Source: Candidatus Zixiibacteriota bacterium (GTDB lineage Bacteria > Zixibacteria > MSB-5A5 > GN15 > FEB-12). From it: a stretch of 64,000 nucleotides of DNA. The position numbers were made by a program, and so were the translations under genes. The first letter of the stretch is position 1; each line of letters begins with the position of its first letter. Where the stretch lies: assembly GCA_022571985.1 (NCBI GenBank), contig JACZWU010000006.1, forward strand, positions 155,467-219,466, read 5' to 3'. Shown in pieces: positions 48,501-55,600 of this stretch. The notes below the pieces were generated by a model. That model made no database searches. It was not told the origin of the DNA and was given only the letters and a program-made list of their open reading frames with translations.

Positions 48501-49763
48501 GGGGGAAATTCTATTTTTATTCGTAATTCAATGACTGTTAAAAATTATGATCAAATACAATCATTAATAGCCAAAAATATTAAGTCTGCAATCTGTATTC
48601 CTTTGAAGAAGGATAGTGAAGTGTTTGGTGCCATTTACATTGATAGTGTGCGTTTTACAACGTTGTTTGAGGACTTAGACAAAGCGTTCCTTGATGCATT
48701 TGGCGCCATAATTTCTGGGGGCATCAGTTCATCATATAGATTGCAAAAGCTAGATGAAGATTATCAAAGGGTACTTCAATTGGGGCAAGATACCGGATTG
48801 AAAAGCTATGAAGGTGTCTTTCTCCCAAGCAAGGAAATGCAGCAGATTTATAAGATAATATTCAAGCTTTCCAGAATTAGTTTGCCTGTTTTATTACTGG
48901 GACAGACCGGAAGCGGCAAAGATGTTCTAGCCAGAATGATTCATGAGAATTCGGAGACTAATTCTAGCAGGTTTGTCGCCATAAACTGTTCTGCCATTCC
49001 ATTGGAGCATTTAGAATCAGAGCTATTTGGGGTAGCAGATAAGGCTTTCACAAATGTCTCGGAACGTAAAGGGAAAATCGAGTTAGCGGATAATGGGACA
49101 TTATTCTTAGATGAAATTGCAGAAATGCCTTTACAACTGCAGGCAAAATTACTTCGGGTAATAGAAACTAAAGAAGTTGAACCTGTTGGTGGTAGTGGTA
49201 AATCTCGGAAAGTTAAATTCCGTCTGATTTCTGCTACGAATAATGATATACAACAGTTGGTTTCTGAAGGAAAATTCCGAGAAGACTTATACCATCGAAT
49301 CAACGATGTGGTCATCAAGATTCCTGATCTATCAGGTAGACAAGAAGACATTGAAGTATTGACGCAGCATTACTACAGTTTCTTTCAGAATAAATTGAAT
49401 ATGAAATGTGGACCATTAAAGGAAGGCATATTGACTGCTTTCCTTAAATATGATTGGCCAGGAGGCATAAGGGAACTGTCTAAAGTAGTTTCGAAACTGG
49501 TTGTATCTTCTGACGGTTCCTCTTTTGTACTTGAGGGCATTCCCGCAGAACTGAAAGGCGCAATTACAATTAACATCAATAACGGCGAATTAGTAAATCC
49601 AAGTGGTGACTTCATGAAGAAAGAAGATTTGTTAAGCGCCTTACGAAAGCGCGACTACAACATCAGAGCAACAGCGCGCCTATTAAGTATTCCAGAATCA
49701 ACACTTAGATACAACATGAAAAAACTAAATATCAAGGCTACACCTAAGAGACTTCAGGTTTAG
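45588..49763 (+). CDS. Ser/Thr kinase-TPR-GAF-AAA+ (sigma-54-type) regulator, 1391 aa
   Basis: Start is TTG 45588 or GTG 45594, after AAGGA. The kinase domain (~1-245) keeps QGDIKPEHLLVD (catalytic Asp), an altered DFG (LIDFAQ) and APELFWRYGYS. A helical TPR-like array follows (~390-800: LLTLLGNTYLSSRKMDKAYK). Then come a GAF domain (~905-1050: ASRGVIFIVSKY; FGAIYIDS), an AAA+ domain (Walker A LLGQTGSGKDVLA near 1102, Walker B GTLFLDEIAEM) and a Fis-type HTH at the end (NIRATARLLSIPESTLRYNM). The sigma-54 contact loop GAFTGA reads KAFTNV here, so contact with sigma-54 may be altered. Such fusions join protein-kinase signalling to enhancer-type transcription control; it likely regulates the peptide gene after it. 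Confidence 0.85.
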   Translation: MAVTTSNFESSMQLSENESVYFKRGRTSDRDERLMYLNEALFLSRISHPHIVKLRDCGLDEIGKPFLALEKLNFQPDALPISKDTTTLIGDKLISILNVIDLLGFLNLSQGDIKPEHLLVDSKGNFVLIDFAQIFSLSDSVLIGTTGYLAPELFWRYGYSIQSDLFSLGLTFLKLYYQSGTSSDLLTKYGSSLRPWSSEDLTILKSTLDKSNPIANCIAKMISYSPLTRQSSGRDILKYLISQGATNWTLEKYDALISNALSSYIAKTHWIYYNNRLFRRKPIKTINIKQCHKQCISSFNHNFKILSKFYVIGDNTTQNLEFGPTGVSVCRNKYQRNLIPRLFPKSVSIPSSYDIKGSFLNDYTSEQFRLNYDFHLCYYTRTEKHANISRKESNSADLVELVRNCALKNDHREGLKLITNMSNSKTLDSSNALTLHSYHAYFQASIGSINEAQEILERISLSELHSASAIALSEHHSLSGGCAFLRGDLTGALKHLDTALSTIDKAIGSIDTIKSVTFNRLATVKWVTEGVSAAIQCNNMALQHANKTQNCELLASIYLNRCMYLGDSGNLSSEKKCQDTLQLLMASVDSPYIILNYMHNFSAFCLRSGNSELAAKTLQVACGIILAMPDAKRESSYLLTLLGNTYLSSRKMDKAYKALRQAAKMNRDTENQYGYGKCLQNIAEINVLIGNKRHALRYLKLARAHYEKTQNELELCDIALLKLWYSELEELKLVNLFLLLQKCIETGNTLAEFLTLWLIFLCHFVREDWKECTRTIDSMRKTTKKLDSEATAMDTELLVNILNSAKKSDSHGELGNLSVEIINLIRKRNPITFRDVNSDVVQYILDNPIVLQDKKILKQILSEIRIEGSVMFPEKPKKDNVDASGKADNSITKRFQVIKQIAGLVDHSKNLDEYVSQVLDLTVETLSASRGVIFIVSKYSESPEVLGSSGCKDNDLTDIKNISKSLLQHALGGNSIFIRNSMTVKNYDQIQSLIAKNIKSAICIPLKKDSEVFGAIYIDSVRFTTLFEDLDKAFLDAFGAIISGGISSSYRLQKLDEDYQRVLQLGQDTGLKSYEGVFLPSKEMQQIYKIIFKLSRISLPVLLLGQTGSGKDVLARMIHENSETNSSRFVAINCSAIPLEHLESELFGVADKAFTNVSERKGKIELADNGTLFLDEIAEMPLQLQAKLLRVIETKEVEPVGGSGKSRKVKFRLISATNNDIQQLVSEGKFREDLYHRINDVVIKIPDLSGRQEDIEVLTQHYYSFFQNKLNMKCGPLKEGILTAFLKYDWPGGIRELSKVVSKLVVSSDGSSFVLEGIPAELKGAITININNGELVNPSGDFMKKEDLLSALRKRDYNIRATARLLSIPESTLRYNMKKLNIKATPKRLQV

Positions 49764-49889
49764 TGCGCAACTAAGAGTTTAATTCTTTCATTGCTACTTC
49801 GAATTTGCGCAGACTACGCTGTTGTGTCTTAACAACTTGACCAATTCAATCCTTTTCGCTGTGGGAGTTTGCGCAACCGCATTGCGCAA
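49763..49889 (+). promoter_or_regulatory. Array of four TTGCGCAA-type palindromes (operator/enhancer candidate)
   Basis: GTGCGCAA (49763), TTTGCGCAG (49804), TTTGCGCAA (49868) and ATTGCGCAA (49881) lie within 130 bp between the regulator stop and the peptide gene. Each contains the palindromic core TGCGCA. Repeated palindromes 70-200 bp before a promoter are the layout of enhancer sites for Fis-type HTH activators. Confidence 0.5.
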
Positions 49890-49958
49890 CTTCCTTGCTT
49901 AATCCTCATAATTTACTCTGCCATTAGTACTTAGAAAAACTGTCTCATAAGAGATAGT

Positions 49959-49973
49959 AGGTACACGGTATGC
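49959..49973 (+). promoter_or_regulatory. Candidate sigma-54 (-24/-12) promoter of the peptide gene
   Basis: AGGTACACGGTATGC has GG and GC dinucleotides exactly 10 bp apart, with AC after GG and TGC at -12, against the consensus TGGCAC-N5-TTGC. A start about 12 bp downstream (near 49985) would leave a short leader with AAAGGAG before GTG 50004. It is a partial match only. Confidence 0.4.
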
Positions 49974-50003
49974 CTTTGCTGTGCTCAGGAAAGGAGATGC
50001 ACA

Positions 50004-50252
50004 GTGAAGCCGCACGGAAGAAAACTTAATGTTCGGGCGATCATTTTCTTGGTCGCATTATCCCTTTTAGCCAACTTCTTCATTACACCAACTCCAGGTG
50101 TAACAGATGGAATCCCAGGTTGGCCAATAGTGCAAGCTGATTCCTCAAACGATAGCTCTTCAAACGTAATTGCTCTAGAGGATTCAGAAATAGAAGAGTC
50201 AGATACCAGCATTTTGATTCTTTTATGGGACATCGTAAAGAATATGTTCTAG
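50004..50252 (+). CDS. Small exported peptide (82 aa), possible signal peptide-type effector
   Basis: GTG 50004 lies 7-8 nt after AAAGGAG. The N-terminus is a clear signal sequence: a basic MKPHGRKLNVR, then the hydrophobic AIIFLVALSLLANFF. The mature part is TPTPGVTDGIPGWPIVQADS with a Ser/Asp-rich linker (SNDSSSN) and an acidic-hydrophobic tail (SILILLWDIVKNMF). No cysteine pair and no known family. It lies directly downstream of the kinase/AAA+ regulator, an operator array and a candidate sigma-54 promoter. I infer that it is the regulated output, perhaps a secreted signal, toxin or envelope peptide. Confidence 0.6.
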   Translation: MKPHGRKLNVRAIIFLVALSLLANFFITPTPGVTDGIPGWPIVQADSSNDSSSNVIALEDSEIEESDTSILILLWDIVKNMF

Positions 50253-50376
50253 TCTCTGCGGAGACGAGGGGGAACAATCCTGGCTACGGTTGTAGTAATT
50301 GAAGTTTAGGCGTATAAAATGTTCTACTGCGCTATTGTACTACACCGTAGCTTGGGAATTTTTGAGAGAAAAAGAA

Positions 50377-51054
50377 ATGACAAAATCTGAAAGATTGTTT
50401 TTTCTAGCGCAGTTAGTCAAGAATCGCGCTCCGATAACAATTAAGCAAATGTCGCGGGAATGTGGCGTTTCTGAACGTACACTCTATAGAGACGTTGTTT
50501 CCTTGTCGGAACTTAATGTCCCAATATTTCATGACCCAGGAAAGGGATATAGACTATCCAGAAACATAGAATTTAGATTCGGTGAAATTCGCTCGGATGA
50601 AGCAGATTTGATTCTCTTCTGTCTTTACCATAATCCCTTGAACAATAGCCCTTTTTTCAAGCGTCGCTTAATGCTTCTAAAAGAGATTTTACAACAGAAA
50701 TTTGAAAGTCATACTTTTTATAAGATTGATAAGTTTTTTCTCTATGAGGCTACATACAAAGGGTTTTCAGAAAAACATGAAGAAAAGATAATAAAATTTG
50801 TATTCGCTCTGTTCAGTCAGAATTATGTTTCTGTAAGCGAGAAGCGGGATTTCTCGACGAAACAAATGCTCATCCCTATTGGGATTAGGTTTAAAGAAAG
50901 CGGCGCAACTTTTGTAATGTACTCTGAAGAAACTCAATCTGACCTGAGGATCGATGTTGAGGATATAGAGGCAATAAGTATTGCTACTAGCAGATTCACT
51001 CACCGCCCGAAAATAGATATTAAACGATATAGACTTCACGACGAGACCGGTTAA
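50377..51054 (+). CDS. WYL/DeoR-type HTH transcriptional regulator
   Basis: ATG 50377 (MTKSERLFFLAQ) is the natural start; a longer frame from 50299 adds 26 residues without a ribosome site. The N-terminal HTH_11 domain reads ITIKQMSRECGVSERTLYRD, then VVSLSELNVPIFHDPGKGYR, as in YafY/DeoR-type regulators. The rest is a mixed alpha/beta sensor region, and DIEAISIATSRFTHRPK recalls the WYL-associated C-terminus. Such proteins control gene sets in response to a ligand or nucleic acid. It follows the exported peptide gene by ~120 bp on the same strand and may share the regulon of the kinase. Confidence 0.75.
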   Translation: MTKSERLFFLAQLVKNRAPITIKQMSRECGVSERTLYRDVVSLSELNVPIFHDPGKGYRLSRNIEFRFGEIRSDEADLILFCLYHNPLNNSPFFKRRLMLLKEILQQKFESHTFYKIDKFFLYEATYKGFSEKHEEKIIKFVFALFSQNYVSVSEKRDFSTKQMLIPIGIRFKESGATFVMYSEETQSDLRIDVEDIEAISIATSRFTHRPKIDIKRYRLHDETG

Positions 51055-51142
51055 AACAATGAGTACTGAAAAAATGGGGTAAATAGCTTTTATTTATAAT
51101 GAGAAGTCTAAAGACAGCTTTTGAGAATTGTACCTAACCTAA

Positions 51143-51460
51143 ATGGGAGAATTTCCTTTGACAACCATGTCCCAAATTGAACGGAGCTTATTAGCGTCGA
51201 CGAAGAAAGCGGCTGGAGGATTTAGTTACACTCCAGGCTGTTGGCAGCATTTAGCAGAGCTTGCTCGCCGCGGCGCTAAGCAAATTGAAGCGGAAAGGCT
51301 ACTGAACAATGAAGTCAAAATTTCTATAGCGGTCGGTAACATTTTCAGATTCGTAAAGGAGATGAAAAAAGAAGCGCGCCGCCTGAATCTATCTGAAATG
51401 CACGAGAAAACGTTCGAGACGGCGCTTGGCAATCTATGTCCATTGTGGCCGTTCTGCTGA
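51143..51460 (+). CDS. Small helical protein of unknown function (105 aa)
   Basis: The frame reads as an all-helical soluble protein: TTMSQIERSLLASTKKAAGG, then GCWQHLAELARRGAKQIEAE, then a Lys/Arg-rich helix (RFVKEMKKEARRLN). The start is ATG 51143 or ATG 51167 (MSQIERS). No family recognised. It lies between the WYL-type regulator and the membrane protein gene (14-bp gap to the latter's preferred start), so it is probably part of the same transcript. Confidence 0.45.
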   Translation: MGEFPLTTMSQIERSLLASTKKAAGGFSYTPGCWQHLAELARRGAKQIEAERLLNNEVKISIAVGNIFRFVKEMKKEARRLNLSEMHEKTFETALGNLCPLWPFC

Positions 51461-51473
51461 TTGGAAGTATATT

Positions 51474-51824
51474 ATGGATTCAACAGTAAGAACAGTTTTT
51501 GAATTTGCCAGAGAGACAACCAAACAGCTTATTACTCTCTCAACAGGGATTATCGCAATCGAAATAACTTTCTTGAGGGATGCTGTGTCTGCTCTCGATA
51601 ACGAAGTCAACCTTTATGTACAACTGTCCTGGTTGTCATTCTTGCTGTGTGTTATGTTCGGAGTATGGACTTTAATGGCTCTCACAGGTTCTTTAGCTTC
51701 TATGGACGAAAAAGAACTTACTACCATTTATGGGTCAAATGTGAGGCTTCCCTCCATGCTCCAAATCTTGGCATTCATATGCGGTTTAGTCCTAACAGTA
51801 ATATTCGGCTTTAAAGCATATTAG
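51474..51824 (+). CDS. Membrane protein with three helices (116 aa)
   Basis: ATG 51474 gives MDSTVRTVFEFARETTKQLI; a longer frame from 51426 overlaps the previous gene and lacks support. Hydrophobic segments are LITLSTGIIAIEITFL, LSWLSFLLCVMFGVWTLMAL and LQILAFICGLVLTVIFG. Loops are short and polar (SMDEKELTTIYGSN). No family is recognised. It closes the third repeat-bounded segment, 45 bp before repeat A copy 2. With the exported peptide upstream it might be an export or immunity partner; that is speculation. Confidence 0.5.
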   Translation: MDSTVRTVFEFARETTKQLITLSTGIIAIEITFLRDAVSALDNEVNLYVQLSWLSFLLCVMFGVWTLMALTGSLASMDEKELTTIYGSNVRLPSMLQILAFICGLVLTVIFGFKAY

Positions 51825-51868
51825 CGAATAATAACTACACCAAATCCTTGAGTCATTATGAGGAAAAA

Positions 51869-52022
51869 TTTTCTAACAATTTTCTAACAACTAGCTACAT
51901 CCAAGTTCAACTAACTTAACCTAACTTGACCCAACTTAACCCAACTTAACCTTTGACAGGGTAACAATTTATACCTAAATTCTACCGTTGTATTGAGATA
52001 GCGAAAATGCCAGTTGGAGAAT
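51869..52022 (+). repeat. Interspersed repeat family A, copy 2 (with embedded promoter)
   Basis: It starts with TTCTAACAATTTTCTAACAA preceded by TT, then CAACTTAAC-like short repeats. TTGACA (51953-51958), 17 bp and TAAATT follow, then ~45 bp conserved with copy 1 up to GGAGAAT near 52021. Copy 1 is at 31434-31590. This copy lies upstream of the lipoprotein gene at 52313. Confidence 0.65.
51953..51981 (+). promoter_or_regulatory. Bacterial promoter inside repeat A copy 2
   Basis: TTGACA, 17-bp spacer, TAAATT, matching the boxes and spacing of copy 1. Transcripts would run toward 52.0-52.3 kb. Confidence 0.5.
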
Positions 52023-52239
52023 CCTACCTCCTCCGCCATTGTTATATCTATGTGCATAGCAATAAATTAGCTGGGTTTAGTTCCTCCGATGAACTGGTTG
52101 GTTTTGCTAGAAAATCGAGTCTGTATTCGCTGACCAGAACCTGAGAGGCATATCTCTCAATCTCTGCTTTAGCTGAAGCGCTTTCTGCTGCTGTTTACCA
52201 TTGAACATACGGTCGTTAAAATTCGTCCTTTAAGAGCAT
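52023..52239. other. Intergenic region between repeat A and the lipoprotein promoter
   Basis: About 220 bp; with the repeat, 488 bp lie without a protein gene between 51825 and 52312. No ORF with a ribosome site. It would be transcribed from the repeat promoter if that is active. Confidence 0.3.
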
Positions 52240-52269
52240 TTGACAAACAGCACCGCATTGAACTATATT
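52240..52269 (+). promoter_or_regulatory. Promoter of the 52313 lipoprotein gene
   Basis: TTGACA (52240-52245), 18-bp spacer, TATATT (52264-52269). The ATG follows 44 nt later, after GAGGAGGTG. Confidence 0.6.
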
Positions 52270-52312
52270 AGTAGTAGATAAAACAATCAAGTTTTCATTG
52301 AGGAGGTGTAAT

Positions 52313-53503
52313 ATGGCAGTGACTCGGCCAATATTGGCGATCTTTCTTCCCTTGCTCATCTTCATAAGTTCCTGTGGCGACGACTCACCGACTGGTCACG
52401 GAGGTGGAAAGATCGACTTTGATTTCCCGAACGCCATAGGCATGCTCTGGAAATACCAGGTTTACGACAGTCTGTCCCAAACCACCGATACGGTCTGGTT
52501 CTCCATTACCGATACCATAACAATCGGCTCGAATGAGATCTTCACCGAGCGTCGCGAAAAACACTTTGCAGACAGTTCCTTTAGCTGGCAGTATCTTCAA
52601 TTCAGGGGGGACACGCTGGAAATTTTCGACGATACCATTGGAGTGCAGGCCAACGAAAGGATCGTTTTCCCGCTTGAGTTGGGTAATAGTTGGACAGGGC
52701 CGATAAGCATAGGCGATACAAGTACGGTGACCCTGGTCGGACAAATTCAAGTCCCGGCCGCAAGGTTCAGCAACGGCGCCCGGATCGACCGCTCGTGGAA
52801 CCTCGATTTTGAAGGGGGCGGCAACTGGAGCCAGACTTGGGTGGCGCCAGGCGTTGGAGTGGTCTACCGGTACCGTCGTAGCCAATTCAATGATGGCGGA
52901 GGTATCACCGTTACCACAAACGAAGTCTGGGAACTGATTGAGTACGACCTTACGACCTTCGGGCTTCACCAGTTTCCCAACCAGGTTGGCGCTGAATGGG
53001 TTTACGAGCAGATTGATTCCGCCCTCGCTGGACCTGACTCTTTCACGGTAGAATTTGACACGGTGACAGTCACGATTGTCGACTCCGGTCAGTTCGAATC
53101 CGGCGATTCATACACTTTGTGGCAGTTCGTGAGCAAACACGGGACCGATACCCAATTTGTTGTGACTGGTGTAGAACGGTTGAGTTTTAAGCACGATACA
53201 ACTGGCTACCCATTTTTTGATCTTCATTATGACTTCCCCTTGGCGGTAGGTCGAACCTGGGGGCTCGAGTTTATTGTATCGTTACCGGAAGTGCTTGACA
53301 AAGAAGCTGTGCTTACTCCGGTCCAGCACTTTGCCTCCTGCTTTCACACCCGCATGGGCGGGGGCTTGTTTAACGATTACTGGAGTGAGGAAGACTGGCT
53401 TGTGCCCGGGGTGGGAATCGTCAAGAGCAGACGTTGGCAGTTCGGTTTCATTCCTTGGATGAACAGAACCCGGACGCTTATCAATTATCACTTGGCGAAC
53501 TAG
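52313..53503 (+). CDS. Lipoprotein of unknown function (396 aa)
   Basis: GAGGAGGTG lies 4-5 nt before ATG 52313, which is preferred to the longer frame. A lipobox is clear (LLIFISSCGDD, Cys near residue 21), followed by a short Gly linker. The rest is beta-rich with two similar halves: FDFPNAIGMLWKYQVYDSLS and FHQFPNQVGAEWVYEQIDSA each start a unit with a p-N-x-x-G-x-x-W-x-Y motif. Each unit ends in a strand with W-V/APGVGVV or WLVPGVGIVK. So the protein looks like a tandem duplication of a ~190-residue surface domain. It may be an outer-membrane-anchored binding protein. A strong bacterial promoter precedes it. Confidence 0.7.
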   Translation: MAVTRPILAIFLPLLIFISSCGDDSPTGHGGGKIDFDFPNAIGMLWKYQVYDSLSQTTDTVWFSITDTITIGSNEIFTERREKHFADSSFSWQYLQFRGDTLEIFDDTIGVQANERIVFPLELGNSWTGPISIGDTSTVTLVGQIQVPAARFSNGARIDRSWNLDFEGGGNWSQTWVAPGVGVVYRYRRSQFNDGGGITVTTNEVWELIEYDLTTFGLHQFPNQVGAEWVYEQIDSALAGPDSFTVEFDTVTVTIVDSGQFESGDSYTLWQFVSKHGTDTQFVVTGVERLSFKHDTTGYPFFDLHYDFPLAVGRTWGLEFIVSLPEVLDKEAVLTPVQHFASCFHTRMGGGLFNDYWSEEDWLVPGVGIVKSRRWQFGFIPWMNRTRTLINYHLAN

Positions 53504-53545
53504 GCTGAGGAGTTTCGCTGGCTGGACAAGATTAGGAGAGGATAT

Positions 53546-54403
53546 ATGATTTTCTGTGGCCGTTTAATAATTGGATTTTTTATTACCGCGTCAGCGGTTT
53601 TGTTGGTTGCGTGTTCGGATGGTCCCGTGACGGGTCCGTTACAGGACCAGCGGTACCCGACTACCTATGCGCGGCTATCCTCGGATAGTTTGGCGACACT
53701 TGACTCACTTTTCTCACATGCCAATCCTAGAATCTGCTCAGGTCTGAACGAATTCGGCTTCACGACCCTCGTCGAGGGCGGAAGTTTCTGCATCCAGGGA
53801 ACGAGGAGTGGAGTGGTGGAGGACGCTCAAATCGAACACCTTATCGACAATGCAAAAGTCATACTCGCTCAGAACGCCCAGTTCACGGGAGTTCGGGAAC
53901 CATCTTCTCTTTCATTGGCATCTTGGACCCCAAGACACAATCTTCAGGAGGATATTCTTGATATTCGAGTGAGATTTGAGCCCCAGGTCTATCAGGGCCT
54001 GCAATTTCAGTTTGCTGACATACAGCTCATGATTGATTCTGTCGGAATACTTTCCATCTCCGGGAATCATTTTCCTGATATTTATGTCCCGAATCCGGTT
54101 GTCCTTCCATCAGTGGCTCAGCGAACATTAGAGGGACGCGTTTTGATATGGTACGACTTCGGCGGATCGCCCATAGAATACCGGGTCAGTGAGGTATCGT
54201 TCTGTCAGGACACATTGATAGATGGCTCAGCCCTTGAACCAATGAAAGTGATCCTGCCACACGAAACCGAAAGAGGTATTGAACTCCGGGTCGCGTGGAG
54301 ATTCGATGTCGGATGTGATTTGTTTTCAATCTCGTCGTGGTGGATGTACGTCGACATAGTAACCGGCGAACTCCTTTTCACGGTTCAATTATTTGTGACT
54401 TAA
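53546..54403 (+). CDS. Lipoprotein of unknown function (285 aa)
   Basis: The lipobox is in SAVLLVACSDGPVTG (Cys near residue 23). The start is ATG 53546, after AGGAGAGG. The mature part is unrecognised. It contains TLDSLFSHANPRICSGLNEF, then FQFADIQLMIDSVGILSISG, then GRVLIWYDFGGSPIEYRVSE. It is acidic to neutral and beta-rich toward the end. It follows the 52313 lipoprotein by 42 bp, so both are probably made from one transcript. Confidence 0.6.
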   Translation: MIFCGRLIIGFFITASAVLLVACSDGPVTGPLQDQRYPTTYARLSSDSLATLDSLFSHANPRICSGLNEFGFTTLVEGGSFCIQGTRSGVVEDAQIEHLIDNAKVILAQNAQFTGVREPSSLSLASWTPRHNLQEDILDIRVRFEPQVYQGLQFQFADIQLMIDSVGILSISGNHFPDIYVPNPVVLPSVAQRTLEGRVLIWYDFGGSPIEYRVSEVSFCQDTLIDGSALEPMKVILPHETERGIELRVAWRFDVGCDLFSISSWWMYVDIVTGELLFTVQLFVT

Positions 54404-54418
54404 TCAGGGCCGAGAAAA

Positions 54419-54447
54419 CTCAACTGTGTGCACATGCTAACGGCTGG
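54419..54447. repeat. 28-bp dispersed repeat, copy 1
   Basis: CTCAACTGTGTGCACATGCT continues with AACGGCTGG. A second copy (AACGACTGG end) is at 58254-58282. GTGTGCACA is a near-palindrome. It is followed by GGAATGAC-type short repeats (54460-54490) of a kind common between genes in this region. Confidence 0.6.
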
Positions 54448-54658
54448 TTACGGATCAAGTCCGGAATGACGAAAGGTAGCCGGAATGACAAGAGCGGCGG
54501 CCGACACCCAGCAATTCGTACGAGTCAGGAGAGTTCGATATATATCCCGTGCTTTCCTTAAATTTTCTATGTTCTTTTAAAGTTTTATGTGTATACAATG
54601 CTCCCAGCAGAGATATTTTAGCTGAAATCCTACTAAAAGGTCGGAGGCATGAACCATT

Positions 54659-54967
54659 ATGATTATTCGAGTATTTCGAGTTAAGGTGCGCGAAGGCAAA
54701 CATCGCGAGTTTGAAAAGTTTTTCCTGGAAAAGGCAGTTCCACATGTCAAAAGTCAACCGGGTCTGGTCTCATTAACGGTAGGCAGACCGCTACCTTCCT
54801 CTCCCGATGAGTTTCTAATGATGATGTTATGGACAGATATAGAATCAGTCAAAGCATTTGCCGGGACTGAGTGGGAACAGGCCGTAATACTTGATGATGA
54901 GCGACATCTCATTAAAGAGGTTTTCGTTTATCACTATGAAAGAATAAATTTGGGTAAAAATGACTGA
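54659..54967 (+). CDS. ABM-domain (antibiotic biosynthesis monooxygenase-like) protein
   Basis: The 102-residue protein is a single dimeric alpha-beta barrel of the ABM family. IIRVFRVKVREGKHREFEKF is strand-helix 1, AVPHVKSQPGLVSLTVGRPL is helix and strand 2, and EFLMMMLWTDIESVKAFAGT the second half. Family members include heme-degrading and quinone-oxidising enzymes, but many are of unknown function; no heme ligand can be assigned here. The start is ATG 54659, 10 nt after AGGTCGGAGG. It stands alone. Confidence 0.75.
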   Translation: MIIRVFRVKVREGKHREFEKFFLEKAVPHVKSQPGLVSLTVGRPLPSSPDEFLMMMLWTDIESVKAFAGTEWEQAVILDDERHLIKEVFVYHYERINLGKND

Positions 54968-55201
54968 ATCGGAACCTCATTTTTTGCAACTTAGAGCCGA
55001 GGAGTCGCCGATAATAGTTTGATATGTATCCCAAGTCCCTCCGCATATTATTTACCTTGTTTTTCTTAACGGATCAATTCTATAATAAGATATCATTCAA
55101 GCAGTAACCGACCTTTCGGCTGCGTTCATGACCACGCCATCAATGGCGTCGTCCTGAGAGTACGAAGTCCCGTGGGAGCCGAGAGATGGGCCAAACAGCC
55201 G

Positions 55202-55483
55202 TCACTTATTGATTCTGGCTATTTCAGCAAGGATGCTATTGACCATGTCAGGTAATGAGACCCCTTTACACTGTATGGAAAGCCTGGCTCCCTCTTTTAG
55301 GTTTTCTGGTATGAGCGAGAACGAGTCGATATCGGAAACTGTAATTACGTCCCCAAAGGTGCAATCGTCGGCACCTGAACCGGACTCAATAACGGCAAAA
55401 GCTGGTCCCGTTGCTCCGATTTCTCCGCAGGCTCCAATAATGATTACGGGCATCGGAAATTTGACAGGTCCCGCTGCTTTCAT
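55202..55483 (-). CDS. Small protein of unknown function (93 aa)
   Basis: The minus frame reads PVIIIGACGEIGATGPAFAV, then IESGSGADDCTFGDVITVSD, and ends with a helical LPDMVNSILAEIARINK. The N-terminus may be a small beta/Gly-rich segment. The plus-strand frame on the same DNA is Ser/Pro-rich and reads like a shadow. No clear ribosome site, so this is a moderate call. The gene lies alone, 118 bp before the convergent-side chemoreceptor gene start. Confidence 0.45.
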   Translation of the reverse strand: MKAAGPVKFPMPVIIIGACGEIGATGPAFAVIESGSGADDCTFGDVITVSDIDSFSLIPENLKEGARLSIQCKGVSLPDMVNSILAEIARINK

Positions 55484-55600
55484 TGCAAGTTTCCCCTATT
55501 GGCTCATGCTTTGAAGTAAAATAGATTTTCGGGATTTCTTTCGTAAAGGTAAACATATAGTGTCGGACATCAATGAGGATTCAACCGGGGAGAACAAAAT

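Noticed and set aside
48140..49615. Minus-strand ORFs (for example 48941-49351) inside the kinase/AAA+ gene
   Set aside because: Shadow frames of the AAA+ domain; no start signals.
31434..52022. Integron-like cassette array: the repeat core contains TCTAAC and repeat B contains GTTAG, like attC ends
   Set aside because: Family A lacks the matching inverted end, the B right end (GTTAGTG) does not fit the R' consensus, segments are several genes long, and no integron integrase is visible. The sites are kept only as unexplained repeats.
55209..55514. 101-aa plus-strand ORF
   Set aside because: Overlaps the 93-aa minus-strand frame, which has better protein-like composition; the plus frame is Ser/Pro-rich.
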